Shown here in pieces: positions 9,982 to 22,775 of a stretch of 64,000 bases of DNA. Below the pieces are notes generated by a model. It did no database searches, was not told the DNA's origin, and saw only the letters and a list, made by a program, of their open reading frames with translations. The DNA comes from Orientallactaga sibirica. Taxonomy: Eukaryota > Chordata > Mammalia > Rodentia > Dipodidae. Positions within the stretch are counted from its first letter, which is position 1. Each line of letters begins with the position of its first letter. Where the stretch lies: NCBI GenBank assembly GCA_036365145.1, contig JAEOAD010002566.1:4805501-4869500 (forward strand), read 5' to 3'. Position numbers and translations under genes: made by a program.

Positions 9982-10865
9982 TCATTCATTCACTTTTAAT
10001 TTTTCGAGGTAGGGTCTCGCTTTCACCCAGGCTGACCCGGAATTCACTATATAGTCTCCGGCTGGCCTTGAACTCACAGCGATCCTCCTGCCTCTGCCTC
10101 CCGAGTGTTGGGTTTAAAGGCGTGCGCCACCACGACCACCATCCTTTTTTTTTTTTAATTCATTTATTTATTTGCAAGCAGAGAGAGAGGAACAGAGAGA
10201 GAAAATGGGCGCGCCAGGACCTCCAGCCACTGCAAACGAACTCCAGATGCATGCGCCCCCTCGTGCATCTGGCTTATGTGGGTCCTGGGGAATCGAGCCT
10301 CGAACCGGGGTCTTTAGGCTTCACAGGCAAGCGCTTAACCGCTAAGCCATCTTTCCTGCTCCCAGCATCCATTAAAAAAATATTTATTTCTTTAATCCCA
10401 GCACTCGGGAGGCAGAGGTAGGAGGATCGCTGAGAGTTCGAGGCCACCCTGAGACTACATAGTTAATTCCAGGTCAGCCTGGACCAGAGTGAGACCCTAC
10501 CTCGAAAAAACCAAATATATATATATATTTGCAATCAGAGAGACAGCGAGCGAGAGAGAGAGGAACAGGGAGAGAAAATGGGCGCGCCAAGACCTCCAGC
10601 CACTACAAAGGAACTCCAGATGCATACGTCATTTTGTGCATCTTTGTGCACTCAGGTCGTTAGGCTTTGCAGGCAAGCGCTCATCCCTCCAGCCCCAGCT
10701 CTTTTTGTTTGGTTTGGTTTGGTTTTTCGAGGTAGAGTCTCACTTCTAGCCCGGGCTGACCTGGAATTCACTCTGTAGTCTCAGGGTGGCCTCGAACTCC
10801 CAGCGATCCTCCTACCTCTGCCTCCCGAGTGCTGGGATTAAAGAACGTCTGTGCGTCACCAAGCC
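9982..10865. repeat. SINE block between SYMPK and FOXA3 promoters
   Basis: B1-like (-) about 9990-10135, whose first part also lies in the duplication. B2-like (-) 10140-10365. B1-like (+) 10390-10510, 5'-truncated. B2-like (-) 10520-10695. B1-like (-) 10700-10865. These insertions widen the short SYMPK-FOXA3 divergent interval known in human. Confidence 0.8.
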
Positions 10866-11221
10866 GCGCTCCCTCTCTCTTAAAGCTTCTCGGGCTTCCC
10901 GGGGTACCAGGGCTGAGGCTCCCGACGCCTGAGGTCTGTCTCCTGGAGATCCCGCAGGGGGCGCCCCAATCCGAGCTTGCCAGCCCTTGGGAAGGTGGGA
11001 GGGGAGCCCGGGGCGGGCCAGGGCGGGGGTGTCCCGGCTATAAAGAGGTGCCTGGGACAGCGGGACTCCGGGCGCTCGGACGGACAGACGGACGCACGCC
11101 GCCGGTGGGAACTCCGACCAGTGCCCGCGAAGAGACCGAAGCGCTCGCTTCTGCCCCCCGCTCCCCCCACTCACCACGTCGGGGGCCGAAGTTGAGGCGG
11201 GTGGGGGCCCAGGCCCCGGGG
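10866..11221 (+). promoter_or_regulatory. FOXA3: FOXA3 promoter and 5' UTR (TATA box 11039-11045)
   Basis: Single-copy GC-rich DNA directly upstream of the FOXA3 ATG contains TATAAAG at 11039-11045. This predicts a start near 11070 and a 5' UTR of about 150 nt with no in-frame ATG before 11222. The promoter is head-to-head with SYMPK. The TATA box fits a tissue-restricted gene, in contrast to the TATA-less CpG-island promoter of SYMPK. Confidence 0.75.
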
Positions 11222-14200
11222 ATGCTGGGCTCGGTGAAGATGGAGGCCCGTGACCTGGCCGAGTGGAGCTACTACCCGGAGGCGGGCGAGGTGTGTCCTG
11301 GGGGATGGCAGGGCGGGAAATGGGGAAGGGGGCAGGAATGGGGCTGACGGATTAAATGGGAGCAGGGGCCATGGTGTGAATTCAAATGAGAGAGAGAAGG
11401 AGAGAAAGAGAGAGCTAGCAGGGGAGCTGCAGGCCTGGGGGAAGCAGGGAGTCAGGGACAGGGGACGTGGCTTGGGAACCCTGGGTAGGTAAGGTAATTG
11501 AAGGGATGATTTGCAAGGATAGGAAAATTCATGCAAGATTCAAGTGACACCTAAAGGTGTCGAGATCCCGAAATCAGAGGGATAAACATGAACAAACTGA
11601 GGTCCAGGTTTAAGGGGACAGAGCTAGAGGTCTTCAGGAAATGGGGTTCAAAGTGAAGGAGGGGGGAGACATTGGACTAAGAGAGGGAGTGGGGATCCCC
11701 AGTAAGGGAGAGTTGAGATGGAAGTTCAAGGTTAGAATAGAATTAAGGTTAGGGAGCTGGGCATGGTGGCATACGCCTTTAATCCCAGCACTGGAGAGGA
11801 TGAGGTAGGAGGATCTCTGTGAGTTCGAGACCAGCGTGGGCTACAGAGTGAGTTTCAGGTCAGCCTAAGCTAGAATAAGACTCTGCCTAGTGGAGGGGGG
11901 AGGGGAAGAATTGAGGTTTAGGGAGATCTAAGACAAAGTCAGAAATAAGGGTGGTCTGGGGTCAGAGGTAAGCGCCTTTTGAGGAGTCTAAAATAACAGG
12001 TGGCGTAGACAGACAGGCACCGGGATGGCATGGGCTTTGGAGACCTGAGACCAAACCTCACGTGTGGGTTAGGAGTCAATCTTTACCATGACCTTCAGCA
12101 GGTAGTCCCCGAGTCAGAAGATGGAGGATATCAGATGGTGAACAATCCAGCCATTGCTAAAGGCTTACCGGAGTAGCGTGCATAGACTTATCTTAATTTC
12201 CTCACCCGGGTAGACAGAAAGTCCCTCCCTAACTCTACCTCCCATTGATCCTGCCGCAACAACTTAATTTTTTTTTTTTTGTTCACTGTGCTATAATCAA
12301 TATTGTGGATACTAGGGAGATGAGTATGGGGGGGGGTTATCAGGACCCTTGGATTCCTAATTTAGAACACGACTTGGGGTTGAAATTGCTTGGTTTTCCA
12401 AAGAATTGAGACTTCGTGATTGGTGGCTAGGGTCTGTGTTTCAAAGCTATGGGGTGAGACTCGTGGGTCCCCAAGGGCCTGTGGGGGAGGGGCTTTGGCA
12501 AGGTGCCCAGTGGGGCCAGTCCTGGGTCTGGGGAGGTTTGAGGTACTTATGAGGTTGGGGGGACAGGGCTGATGTATAAGGGTTTGGGAGTGTAGAGAGG
12601 CAGCTAGAAGTATTAAGGATATAATGAAGAAGTCAAAGACCAGTGTGGAAAGTGGGGGCTCTTGTGTAGTAGGACCCCCGGGGGAGCTTCAAGTCTTGCT
12701 CAAGACTTAAAGGGCCCCCCCGAATACAAATCAGTCTTTCTGGGGGAGCACATCGTAAATTGTGTAGGTCTAGGCAGGAGGGGAATCAATGTTTGGGATA
12801 CATTGTGAATAGATCCTAATTTAGTAGGCATTATGGAAAATAAGTCAGAAATTGAAAGGCCAGTCATGAGAGTTTATGCCTATAAACCTGGCACTTGGAG
12901 GCTGAGGCAGGAGGATCACAAGTTTAAGAACAGCTTGGGCTACATAGCAAGTTCCAGGTTAGCCTGGGCTTCAGCGTGAGACCCTATCTAGAAAGCGAGA
13001 CAAAGAATTTGAGCCATTTTCAGCATTTAAGGGGTGGAAGGTGACTGGTGGTAGGGGGAAGGAGGGACAAGGGGAGTAATAGGGAGTATATGTTTGGGTG
13101 GGTTTTTTTGTGGGCTTTTTTTTTTTTTTTTTTTTTTTTTTTGGTTTTTTTTTGGTTTTTCGAGGTAGGGTCTCGCTCTAGCCCAGGCTGACCTGGAATT
13201 CACTAGGTAGTCTCAGGGTGGCCTTGAATTTATGGCAATTCTTCTACCTCTGCCTCTCGAGTGCTGGGATTAAAGGCATGTCCACTCCGCGTGGCAGGAG
13301 TATAACATGTATGAAAATGTTATAAAGAAACCCTTTACGGTATGATGTATGCTAGCAACAACATACTTAAAACAAGGGAAACTGGATAAGGAGAAGACAA
13401 AATTCTGTATATTTGAAACTTTTTGTGCCTCTAAAATGTTTCCCAGATAGAAAAAGGTGTGGTGGTTCTTGCCTATAATCTCAGCATTTAGGGGGCTGAG
13501 GTGGAAGGACTGTTGGGAGTTCAAGACCAGCCTAGACTACATTGGGATACTCTGATTTTAAAACACTAAAGAGGGCTGGGGAGAAGGTTTAGCAGTAAGG
13601 CGCTTGCCTGCAAAGCCTAAGGACCCAGGTTCAATTCCCCGGGACCCATGTAAGCCAGATGTACAAGCGTCTGGAGTTCATTTGCAGTGGCTGGAAGCCC
13701 TGGTGCACCCATTCTCTATCTACCTCTTTTCCTTTTTTTTGTTTTTCGAGGTAGGGTCTCACTCTGGTCCAGGCTGACCTGGAATTAACTATGTAGTCTC
13801 AGGGTGGCCTCAAACTCTCAGCAATCCTACTACCTCTGCCTCCTGAGTGCTGGGATTAAAGGCGTGCGCCACCTCTTGTCTGCCTTTTTTTCTCTCTCTC
13901 ATAAATAAATAAAATCTTTTTTAAAAAACAAAGAAAGAAAAGGAAAAGAAGGAAGCAAGCCATCTATCTATCACTGACGGTGATGAGATTTGAGGACCGC
14001 AGCGTGGAAGGGTCAGCACACTATAGGGGTGCTGGAACTGGTTTGGAAGTACAGTGTGAGGGTTTCCCCTGGCTTCCGGTCAGGTAAGCCCACCTTTTCC
14101 TCTTGGGAACAATGAGTGAGCTGTACTCCACGCTGAACTGGGAACCCACAAGATTCCCCTCCACACACACACACAAACTACTTGCACACCCCAAGCTCCT

Positions 14201-17200
14201 GCTGTTTGCCGCCCTGTGTTCACAACCTGTGGCTGCCTTGCTGTCTGGAGGGAACTTGGAAAGTCACCTCGCTCGGGTGATCCCTTGGGGGAGGGGGTCC
14301 CCGGTTGGTTCAATGACCCACGCCTTTCTGTGCCCTTGACAGTATGCTTGGGTCCCCACTCAGGTTCTGGAACTAAATTAAGCTTCCTGGCCTTTTTCCC
14401 TAGGCTCTTTAGCACACCTTTCACCAGAAACAATAAGGAAATGAAAGGGGAGAAATCCCCAGCCTCACCGTGGGGGTGCAAGGCCCCTGAAGGCCTCCCC
14501 CTACTGTCAGCCGCACCCAGAAGGGGGAGATCCGGTTCAGAGGCTTCTGAGCCGGACATCAGGGATTCACCCCAGCCACAGGGTGTGAAAGCCTAGGGTG
14601 GATGAGAGCCGCTGGAGTGCTTGAGGTCAGACCTCAAGGAGGACTTCCGGGTGGGTGGGGAGCCAGAAAAGGAAAGCTCGGGTGCGCAGAGCTCCTGCTG
14701 AGTTGGAGGAGTAGAGCACTGAATCAGTGGTATGAAGAGACTTCGGGAGCCACCCGAGGCATCACTTTCTCTCCTCATTTCTTTCCTTTTTTAAAAAACT
14801 TATATTTATTGGGCTGGAGAGATGGCTTAGCGGTTAATGTGCTTGCCTACAAAGCCAAAGGACCCCGGTTTGATTCTCCAGGACCCACGTAGGCCAGATG
14901 CACAAGGGGCACATGCGTCTGGAGTTCGTTTGCAGTGTCTAGATGCCCTGGATTGCCCATTCTTTCTCTCTCCCAAATAAATAAATAAAATATATTTAAA
15001 AAATTATATTTATTTATTTTTTATTTTTAAAAAGTAGGGCTGGAAGGATGGCTTAGCGGTTAAGGCGTTTGCCTGCAAAGCCAAAGGACTGAGGTTCAAT
15101 TCCCCGGGACCCACGTAAGTCAGATGCACAAGGGGGCACACGCATCTGGAGTTTGTTTGCAGTGGCTGGAGTCCCTGGCGTGCCCATTCTCTCTCCTGCT
15201 GCTTTCTCTGTCAAATAAATAAAAATAAAATAGTATATATTTAAAATAATATCATTTCATAAAAAAATAAAAGATAACTGGGCGTGGTAGCACACACCTT
15301 TAATCCCAGAACGTGGGAGGCAGAGGTAGGAGGATTGCCATGAGTTCGAGGGCACCCTGAAACTACATAGTGAATTCCAGATCAGCCTGAGGTAGAGACC
15401 CTACCTCAAAAACCAAAAAAAAAAAAAAAAAAAAAACCCAGTATACACAAACACACACACCTTTTTAAAAATTTGAGACAGTGAGGAAGAGAGAGAGAGA
15501 ATGGGCGCACCAGGGCCTCTAGCCATTGCAAACAAACTCCAAATGCATGTGCCACCTATGCATCTGGCTTATATGGGACCTATAGAATGGAACCTGGGTC
15601 CTTAGGCTTAGCAGGCAAGCACCTTAACCCCTAAGCCATCTCTCCAGCCCTTATTTTATTTATTCATTTATTCATTTATTTACTAAGAGAGAGAGAATGT
15701 CCTCTAGCCATTGCAAATGAACTCCAGACCCTTGTGCCACCTTGTGCATGTGGCTTACGTTGGTTCTGGGAAATCAAACCTGGGTCCTTAGCCTTTGCAG
15801 GCAAGTGCCTTAACCACTAAGCTATCTCTCCATCCCCTCATCACTTTTCTTCTTTTTTTTTTTTTTAGTAATATTATATTTTTTAAATTTTTATTTATTT
15901 GAGAGAGAGAGAGAGAGAATGGGCACACCAGGGCCTCCAGCTGCTGCAAACAAACTCCAGATGTATGCGCCTCCTTTTGCATCTGGCTTATGTGGGTCCT
16001 GGGGAATTGAACCTGGGTCCTTTGGCTTTGCAGGTAAGCACTTTAACCATGAAGCCATCTCTCCAGCCCTCTTATTCTATTTTTAATTTTTAATTTTTAA
16101 AAATATTTTTAAAATATTTTTATTTATGTATTTATTTATTTGAGAGAGAAAGAGGCATGGGGGTTGGTGGAAGAATGGGCACGCCAGGGCTCCAGCCACT
16201 GCAAACGAACTCCAGACACATGTGCCCCCTTGTGCATCTGGCTTATGTGTGTTCTGGAGAATCGAGCCGGGATCCTTTGGCTTTGCAGGCAAACACCTGA
16301 ACCGCTAAGCCATCTCTCCAGCCCCTAATTTTAATTTTTTTATTGACAACTTCCATAATTGTAAACAATATCCCAGGATAATTCCCTCCCTCCCCCCACT
16401 TTCCCCTTTGAAACTTCACTCTCCATCATATCCCTTCCCCTCTCAATCAGTCTCTTTTCAGTTTGATGTCATTATCTTTTCCTCCTATTATGATGGTCTT
16501 GTGTAGGTAGTGTCAGGCACTGTGAGGTCATGGATATCTGGGCCATTTTGTGTCAGGAGGAGCACGTTGTAAGGAGTCCTACCCTTCCTTTGGCTCTTAC
16601 ATTCTTTCCGCCCCCTCTTCTGCAATGGCCCTGAGCCTTGGAGGTGTGTTAGAGATATTTCAGTGCTGAACACTCCTCTGTCCCTTCTTCTCAGCACCAT
16701 GGTGCCTTCTGAGTAATCCCAAGGTCACCATCATCTGAAGAGAGAAGCTTCTCTAACCAAAAGTGAGAGTAGCATTCATATATGGGTGTGGACATTAAGA
16801 GAGGTGCTTACTGGGCAGTTTGGTGAGCATAGTATATATGTTTAGCCAGACACCAGCAGACATTACACCCCTAGCAGCCCTCTTTTCTTAACTGTGGGGA
16901 AGGGGCAGAAGCAGCCAAGCACAGTGGGGAGACCAATGCTTGGAGTTGACTTCTCTGTGAGGCTTCTAGGGGGAGGAAGACGTGCAGAATTACTAGAGCA
17001 GGGGAAGATGGACAGACAGAAGAGCTGGGCATGGTGGCACATACCTTAAATTAGAGCGTTTGGCAAATGGACGCAAGAGAATCAGATGCAGTGGAAGCTA
17101 GCCTGGGCTATCGAAGACCCTGGTTTAGAAATAAAGGGGGATGGGGCTAGAGAGATGGCTTAGTGGTTAAGGTGCTTGCCTGCAAAGTCTAAGGACCCAG

Positions 17201-20200
17201 GTTCAATTCCCCAAGACCCACGTAAGGCAAGTGCACAAGGTGGCCCAGGTGTCCAGAGTTCCTTTGCAGTGGCTAGAGGCCCTGGCACGCCCATTCTTCC
17301 CCTCCCCCCTCTATATCCGCCTCTTTTTCTCTCTCTCAACCTCTCTCTCTCAAAGGGGCATGCCTTTAATCCCAGCACTCAGGAGGCAGAGGTAGGAGGA
17401 TTGCTGTGAGTTTGAGGCCACACTGAGACTACAGAGTGAATTCCAGGTCAGCCTGAGCTAGAGTGAGACCCTACCTTGAGAGAAAAAAAGAATAAAATAA
17501 ATAAAATAAAATAAAATAATAAAATAATAAAATAATAAATAAAATAAAATATAAAATAAAATAAAATATAAAATAAAATATAAAATAAGATAAATAAAAT
17601 AAAAATAAAATAAAATAAAATAAAATAAAATAAAATAAAATAAAATAAAAAAAGCTGCAACACTTAACAATGGGAGACGGAAACCGGAGAATATCAATGA
17701 CCTGCTAGCCTAGTGCATTCAGAGACCTTGTCTTCAAACAAGGTGGAAGGCCAGGACCAACTCCCAAAGTTGTCGTCTGACCTCCACCTGCACGTTTGAA
17801 ACAAACACACACACAGAAAGGAGAGGGGGAGGGAGGGAATGGGGAGGAAGGGGAGGAATGGGGGAGGGGGTTCCACCAATTAACAACACTCTTCTCTGAT
17901 TCCCTAAACCTCACTGGTAGGTCTCACTGTTAGTCTGGACCTCTGGTCCAGGAAACACATTCAGTTGCAGAGAACCCAGAAACCAGATGGCCATCCAGTC
18001 AGTCACCTACTCCAAAGCCACGAGAGGCCCCAGTTCAAATAGGAGCAGGGAGGACAGACAGGCATGCAGAAGACCCATGGATGGGTGGGACACGTGGGTA
18101 GACAGAGAAATCACAGCCCAGGTGGCTTGTGAGTCACTGTCTTCCTGGTACAGTCAGTTGCAAGAGGGCAGGCGTTTTTCCTTTCCCAGCAGTACCTGCT
18201 TTTTTTTTTTTTTTGGAGAGAGAGAGAGGGAGAGGAAGACAGATGGAGATAGATGGGCGCACCAGCAGTCTCAGCTGCTGTGAACGAAATCCAGATATGT
18301 GCGCCCCCTTGTGGTCATGTGCGGCATTGCGCCCTTGCGTCACTTTGCATCTGGCTAAACGTGGGACCTGGAGACTGGAACTGGGTTCTTAGGCTTAGCA
18401 GGCAGGCTCATTAACCGCTAAGCCATCTCTCCAGCCCCCAATCCCTGCTTTTATCACACAGTGCAGTCAAGGGACAGGGGCTGCATTGCCGGGGTTCATC
18501 ATTCCAGTTCCTTCACTTCCGTTCTGTGTGGTTTCCACTTCGTGAAAGTTTCTATGGGTCCTAGTTTACACATATTTATAATGAGCATCACAATAACACT
18601 CCCAGGCTAAGGGTGCAGCTCTACATGCCAGGAATCCACCAATGAGGGGCAGGGCTGTGGCTCAGCGGTAGAGCCCTTGTCTAGAACCCACAGTGAGGGG
18701 GCTGGGGACGTGGCTCAGCGGTAGAGCCCTTGTCTAGAACCCACAGTGAGGGGCTGGGGACGTGGCTCAGCGGTAGAGCCCTTGTCTAGAATCCACAGTG
18801 AGGGGCTGGGGGGGCTGGGGTCTAGAATCCACAGTGGCTCAGCTGTAGAGCCCTTGTCTAGAATCCACAGTGAGGGGCTGGGGCGTGGCTCAGCGGTAGA
18901 GCCCTTGTCTAGAATTCACAGTGAGGGGCTGGGGGCGTGGCTCAGCGGTAAAGCCCTTGTCTAGAATCCACAGTGAGGGGCTGGGGCATGGCTCAGCGGT
19001 AGAGCCCTTGTCTAGAATCCACAGTGAGGGGCTGGGGCGTGGCTCAGCGGTAAAGCCCTTGTCTAGAATCCACAGTGAGGGGCTGGGGCGTGGCTCAGCG
19101 GTAGAGCTCAGAATCCACAGTGAGGAGCCCGTGGCTCAGAAGCCCACAGTGAGGGGCTGGGGGTGGCTCAGCGGAAGAGCCCTTGTCTAGAATCCACAGT
19201 GAGGGCTGGGGACGTGGCTCAGCGGTAGAGCCCTTGTCTAGAATCCACAGTGAGGGGCTGGGGCGTGGGGCGTGGCCCTTGTCTAGAATCCACGGTGAGG
19301 GGGCTAGAGAATCCCCTTGTCTAGAATCCACAGTGAGGGGCTGGGGCGTGGCTCAGCGGTAGAGCCCTTGTCTAGAATCCACAGTGAGGGGCTGGGGCGT
19401 GGCTCAGCTCAGCCCTTGTCTAGAATCCACAGTGAGGGGCTGGGGCGTGGCTCAGCGATAGAGCACTTGTCTAGAATCCACAGTGAGGGGCTGGGGGCGT
19501 GGCTCAGCGGTAGAGCACTTGTCTAGAATCCACAGTGAGGGGCTGGGGGCGTGGATCAGAGGTAGAGCCCTTGTCTAGAATCCACAGTGAGGGGCTGGGG
19601 ACGTGGATCAGAGGTAGAGCCCTTGTCTAGAATCCACAGTGAGGGGCTGGGGACGTGGCTCAGAGGTAGAGCCCTTGTCTAGAATCCACAGTGAGGGGCT
19701 GGGGACGTGGATCAGAGGTAGAGCCCTTGTCTAGAATCCACAGTGAGGGGCTGGGGCTGGGGCGTGGCAGTCTGGGGGTGGCTCAGGGAGAGCCCTTGTC
19801 TAGAATCCACAGTGAGGGGCTGGGGCGTGGCTCAGGGCTGGGGCCCTTGTGGATCAGTGAGTGGGTAGAGCCCTTGTCTAGAATCCACAGTGGAGGGCCC
19901 TTGTCTAGAATCCACAGTGAGGGGGGGGCGTGGCTCAGAGGTAGAGCCCTTGTCTAGAATCCACAGTGAGGGGCTGGGGCGGGCTCAGTGGTAGGCCCTT
20001 GTCTAGAATCCACAGAGCAGGGTAGAGCCCTTGTCTAGAATCCACAGTGTCTAGAATCCACAGTGAGGGGGGGCTGGGGCGTGGCTCAGCAGGAGGGGCT
20101 GGGGCGTGGCTCAGCAGGGAGCCCTTGTCTAGAATCCACAGTGAGGGGCTGGGGACGTGGATCGGTGAGGGGCTAGAGCCCTTGTCTAGAATCCACAGTG

Positions 20201-22740
20201 AGGGTGAGGGGCTGGGGAGCCGTGGAATCAGTGAGGGGCTGGGGGCGTGGCTCAGCGGTAGAGCCCTTGTCTAGAATCCACAGTGAGGGGCTGGGGCGTG
20301 GCTCAGCAGTAGAGCCCTTGTCAGAATCCACAGTGAGGGGCTGGGGACGTGGCTCAGAGGTAGAGCCCTTGTCTAGAATCCACAGTGAGGGGCTGGGGGC
20401 GTGGCTCAGCGGTAGAGCCCTTGTCTAGAATCCACAGTGAGGGGCTGGGGCGTGGCTCAGCGGTAGAGCCCTTGTCTAGAATCCACAGTGAGGGGCTGGG
20501 GCGTGGCTCAGCGGTAAGAGCCCCTTGTCTAGAATCCACAGTGAGGGGGCTGAGCCTTGTCTAGAATCCACAGTGGCGTGGCTCAGTGGTAGAGCCCTTG
20601 TCTAGAATCCACAGTGAGGGGCTGGGGGCGTGGATCAGCGGTAGAGCCCTTGTCTAGAATCCACAGTGAGGGCTGGGGGCGTGGATCAGAGGTAGAGCCC
20701 TTGTCTAGAATCCACAGTGAGGGGCTGGGGCGTGGCTCAGAGGTAGAGCCCTTGTCTAGAATCCACAGTGAGGGGCTGGGGACGTGGCTCAGCTGTAGAG
20801 CCCTTGTCTAGAATCCACAGTGAGGGGCTGGGGGCTGGGGACGTGGATCAGGGGGCTGGGACGTGGTAGAGCCCTTGTCTAGAATCCACAGTGAGGGGGC
20901 TGGGGCGTGGCTGTCTAGAATCCACAGTGAGGGGCTGGGGCGTGGGTAGAGCCCTTGTCTAGAATCCCAGTGAGTGTGGGGGCTTGGGGCAGTGAGGGGG
21001 CTCAGAGGTAGAGCCCTTGTCTAGAATCCACAGTGAGGGGCTGGGGCGTGGCTCAGTGGTAGAACACTTGTCTAGAATCCACAGTGAGGGGCTGGGGGCG
21101 GGGTCAGCGGTAGAGCCCTTGCTAGAATCCACAGGGGGAGAGCCCTTGTCTAGAATCCACAGTGAGGGGCTGGGGGCGTGGGGAGCCCTTGTCTAGAATC
21201 CACAGTGAGGGGCTGGGGACGTGGGTCAGCGGTAGAGCCCTTGTCTAGAATCCACAGTGAGGGGCTGGGGACGTGGGTCAGCGGTAGAGCCCTTGTCTAG
21301 AATCCACAGTGAGGGGCTGGGGGCGTGGCTCAGCAGGAGAGAGCTTGCTAAGCATGGATGAGGTCCAGTTCCATCCCCAGGACTTTGAAATAGAATAGAG
21401 GTAAAACCCCCCACTCCCCACTCCCACACAGGCCACACAGGCATTTGCACTTGGGAGGCAGAATTGGAGGCCTGTCAAGGCCACCCTGAGTGAAGGTCAT
21501 TCTTGGGTCTGTATAGAAAGTGGGTAAAGTGGGTAAATATGTACGGAAGCTGGGTGTGGTAGGGCACACCTAGAATCCTAGAGTAAAGAAACTGAAGCTC
21601 AGGCAGGAGAATCTCAAATTCCAGGCCAGGCTGGGATGCACAGCAAGACCCTGTCTCAAGAATCTAAAATAAGGGGGAGGGGAGGAAAATAACATACGTT
21701 TTTTGTATGTGAGTATAGAAGTTATCAATAAAAAATAAATAAATAAAAAGAATCTAAAATAAATAAATAAAGGTTTGAGGACTGGAGAGATGGCTTCGCA
21801 AGCAGTTAAGGTGCTTGCCTGCAAAGTCTAAGGACTAAGGTTTGATTACGTAGTTAAAAGTGCTTGCTTTCAAAGCCTAACAACCTAAGTTTGATTCCCT
21901 TGAACTCACATAAGCCAGATGCACAAAGTGACGCATGAATGTGGCTTATTATGTGTCTGTCACAGACCCGGCTTATTTACTGCATTAAAAATATATATAT
22001 ATATATGTTGTAGCTGGGTGTGGTGGTGCACGCCTTTAATCCCAGCACTTGGGAGACAGTAGTAGGAGGATCACCATGATTTCAAGGACACCCTGAAACT
22101 TCATAGTGAATTCCAGGTTAAACTAGGCTAGAGTGAAACCCTGCCTCAAACAATGGAAAAACTGGACTGGAGAGATGGCTTAGCGAATAAGATGTTTGCC
22201 TGCAAAGCCAAAGGACCCAAGTTCAACTCCCCAGATGCACAAGGGGGCACATGCATCTGGAGTTCATTTGCAGTGGCTGTAGGCCCTGAGTGCCCATTCT
22301 CTATCTGCCTCTTTCTCTCTCCTTTCTCTCTCTCTCAAATAAATAAATATATATATTTATTTTATTTATTTTGGTTTTCCAAGGTAGGGTCTCACTCTAA
22401 CTCAGGGTGACCTGGAATTCACTATGTAGTCTCAGGCTGGCCTTGAACTTACGGTGATCCTCCTACCTCTGCCTCCTGAGTGCTGGGATTAAAGGAGTGC
22501 ACCACCACGCCTGGCTAAAAATATATTTTAAGAAAAATTTTAAAAATGGGGGCTGGAGAGATGGATAAAGCACTTGCCTGCAAAGCCAAAGGACTTAGGT
22601 TCAACTCCCCAGTACCCACATAAGCCAGATGCACAAGATGGCGCATGCATCTGGAGTTCTTTGCAGTGGCTGGAGGCCCTGGTGCACACATTCTCTCTCT
22701 CTGTCTCTACCTGCCTATGTCTGTATCACTCTCTCTCAAA

Positions 22741-22775
<35 letters not shown>

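Larger units (their letters stand above)
7801..10065. repeat. Tandem duplication (about 1.12 kb x 2) of the SYMPK promoter and first exon
   Basis: Copy 1 is 7801-8920 and copy 2 is 8924-10065. Both start 'ggaactgcgccccgacggcc' and end inside a minus-strand B1-like SINE at 'tatatagtctccggctgg'. By eye I count about seven substitutions, one 1-nt insertion, one 2-nt deletion and one extra 23-bp repeat unit in copy 2, so about 99% identity outside the indels. Copy 1's B1 is cut at 8920; copy 2's continues to its normal end at about 10135. That order means the ancestral segment was island plus B1, and the duplicated block starts at the CACGTG E-box. Each copy contains a complete first exon, donor and promoter motifs. 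Confidence 0.93.

Noticed and set aside
18746..20811. Repetitive open frames (…[10 protein letters not shown]…) across the satellite array
   Set aside because: 51 is a multiple of three, so the satellite reads open in frame; there is no start context, conservation or gene signal.
18645..21400. CRISPR-like regular repeats
   Set aside because: The repeats are contiguous 51-bp units without spacers and derive from an ID SINE in a mammalian intron.
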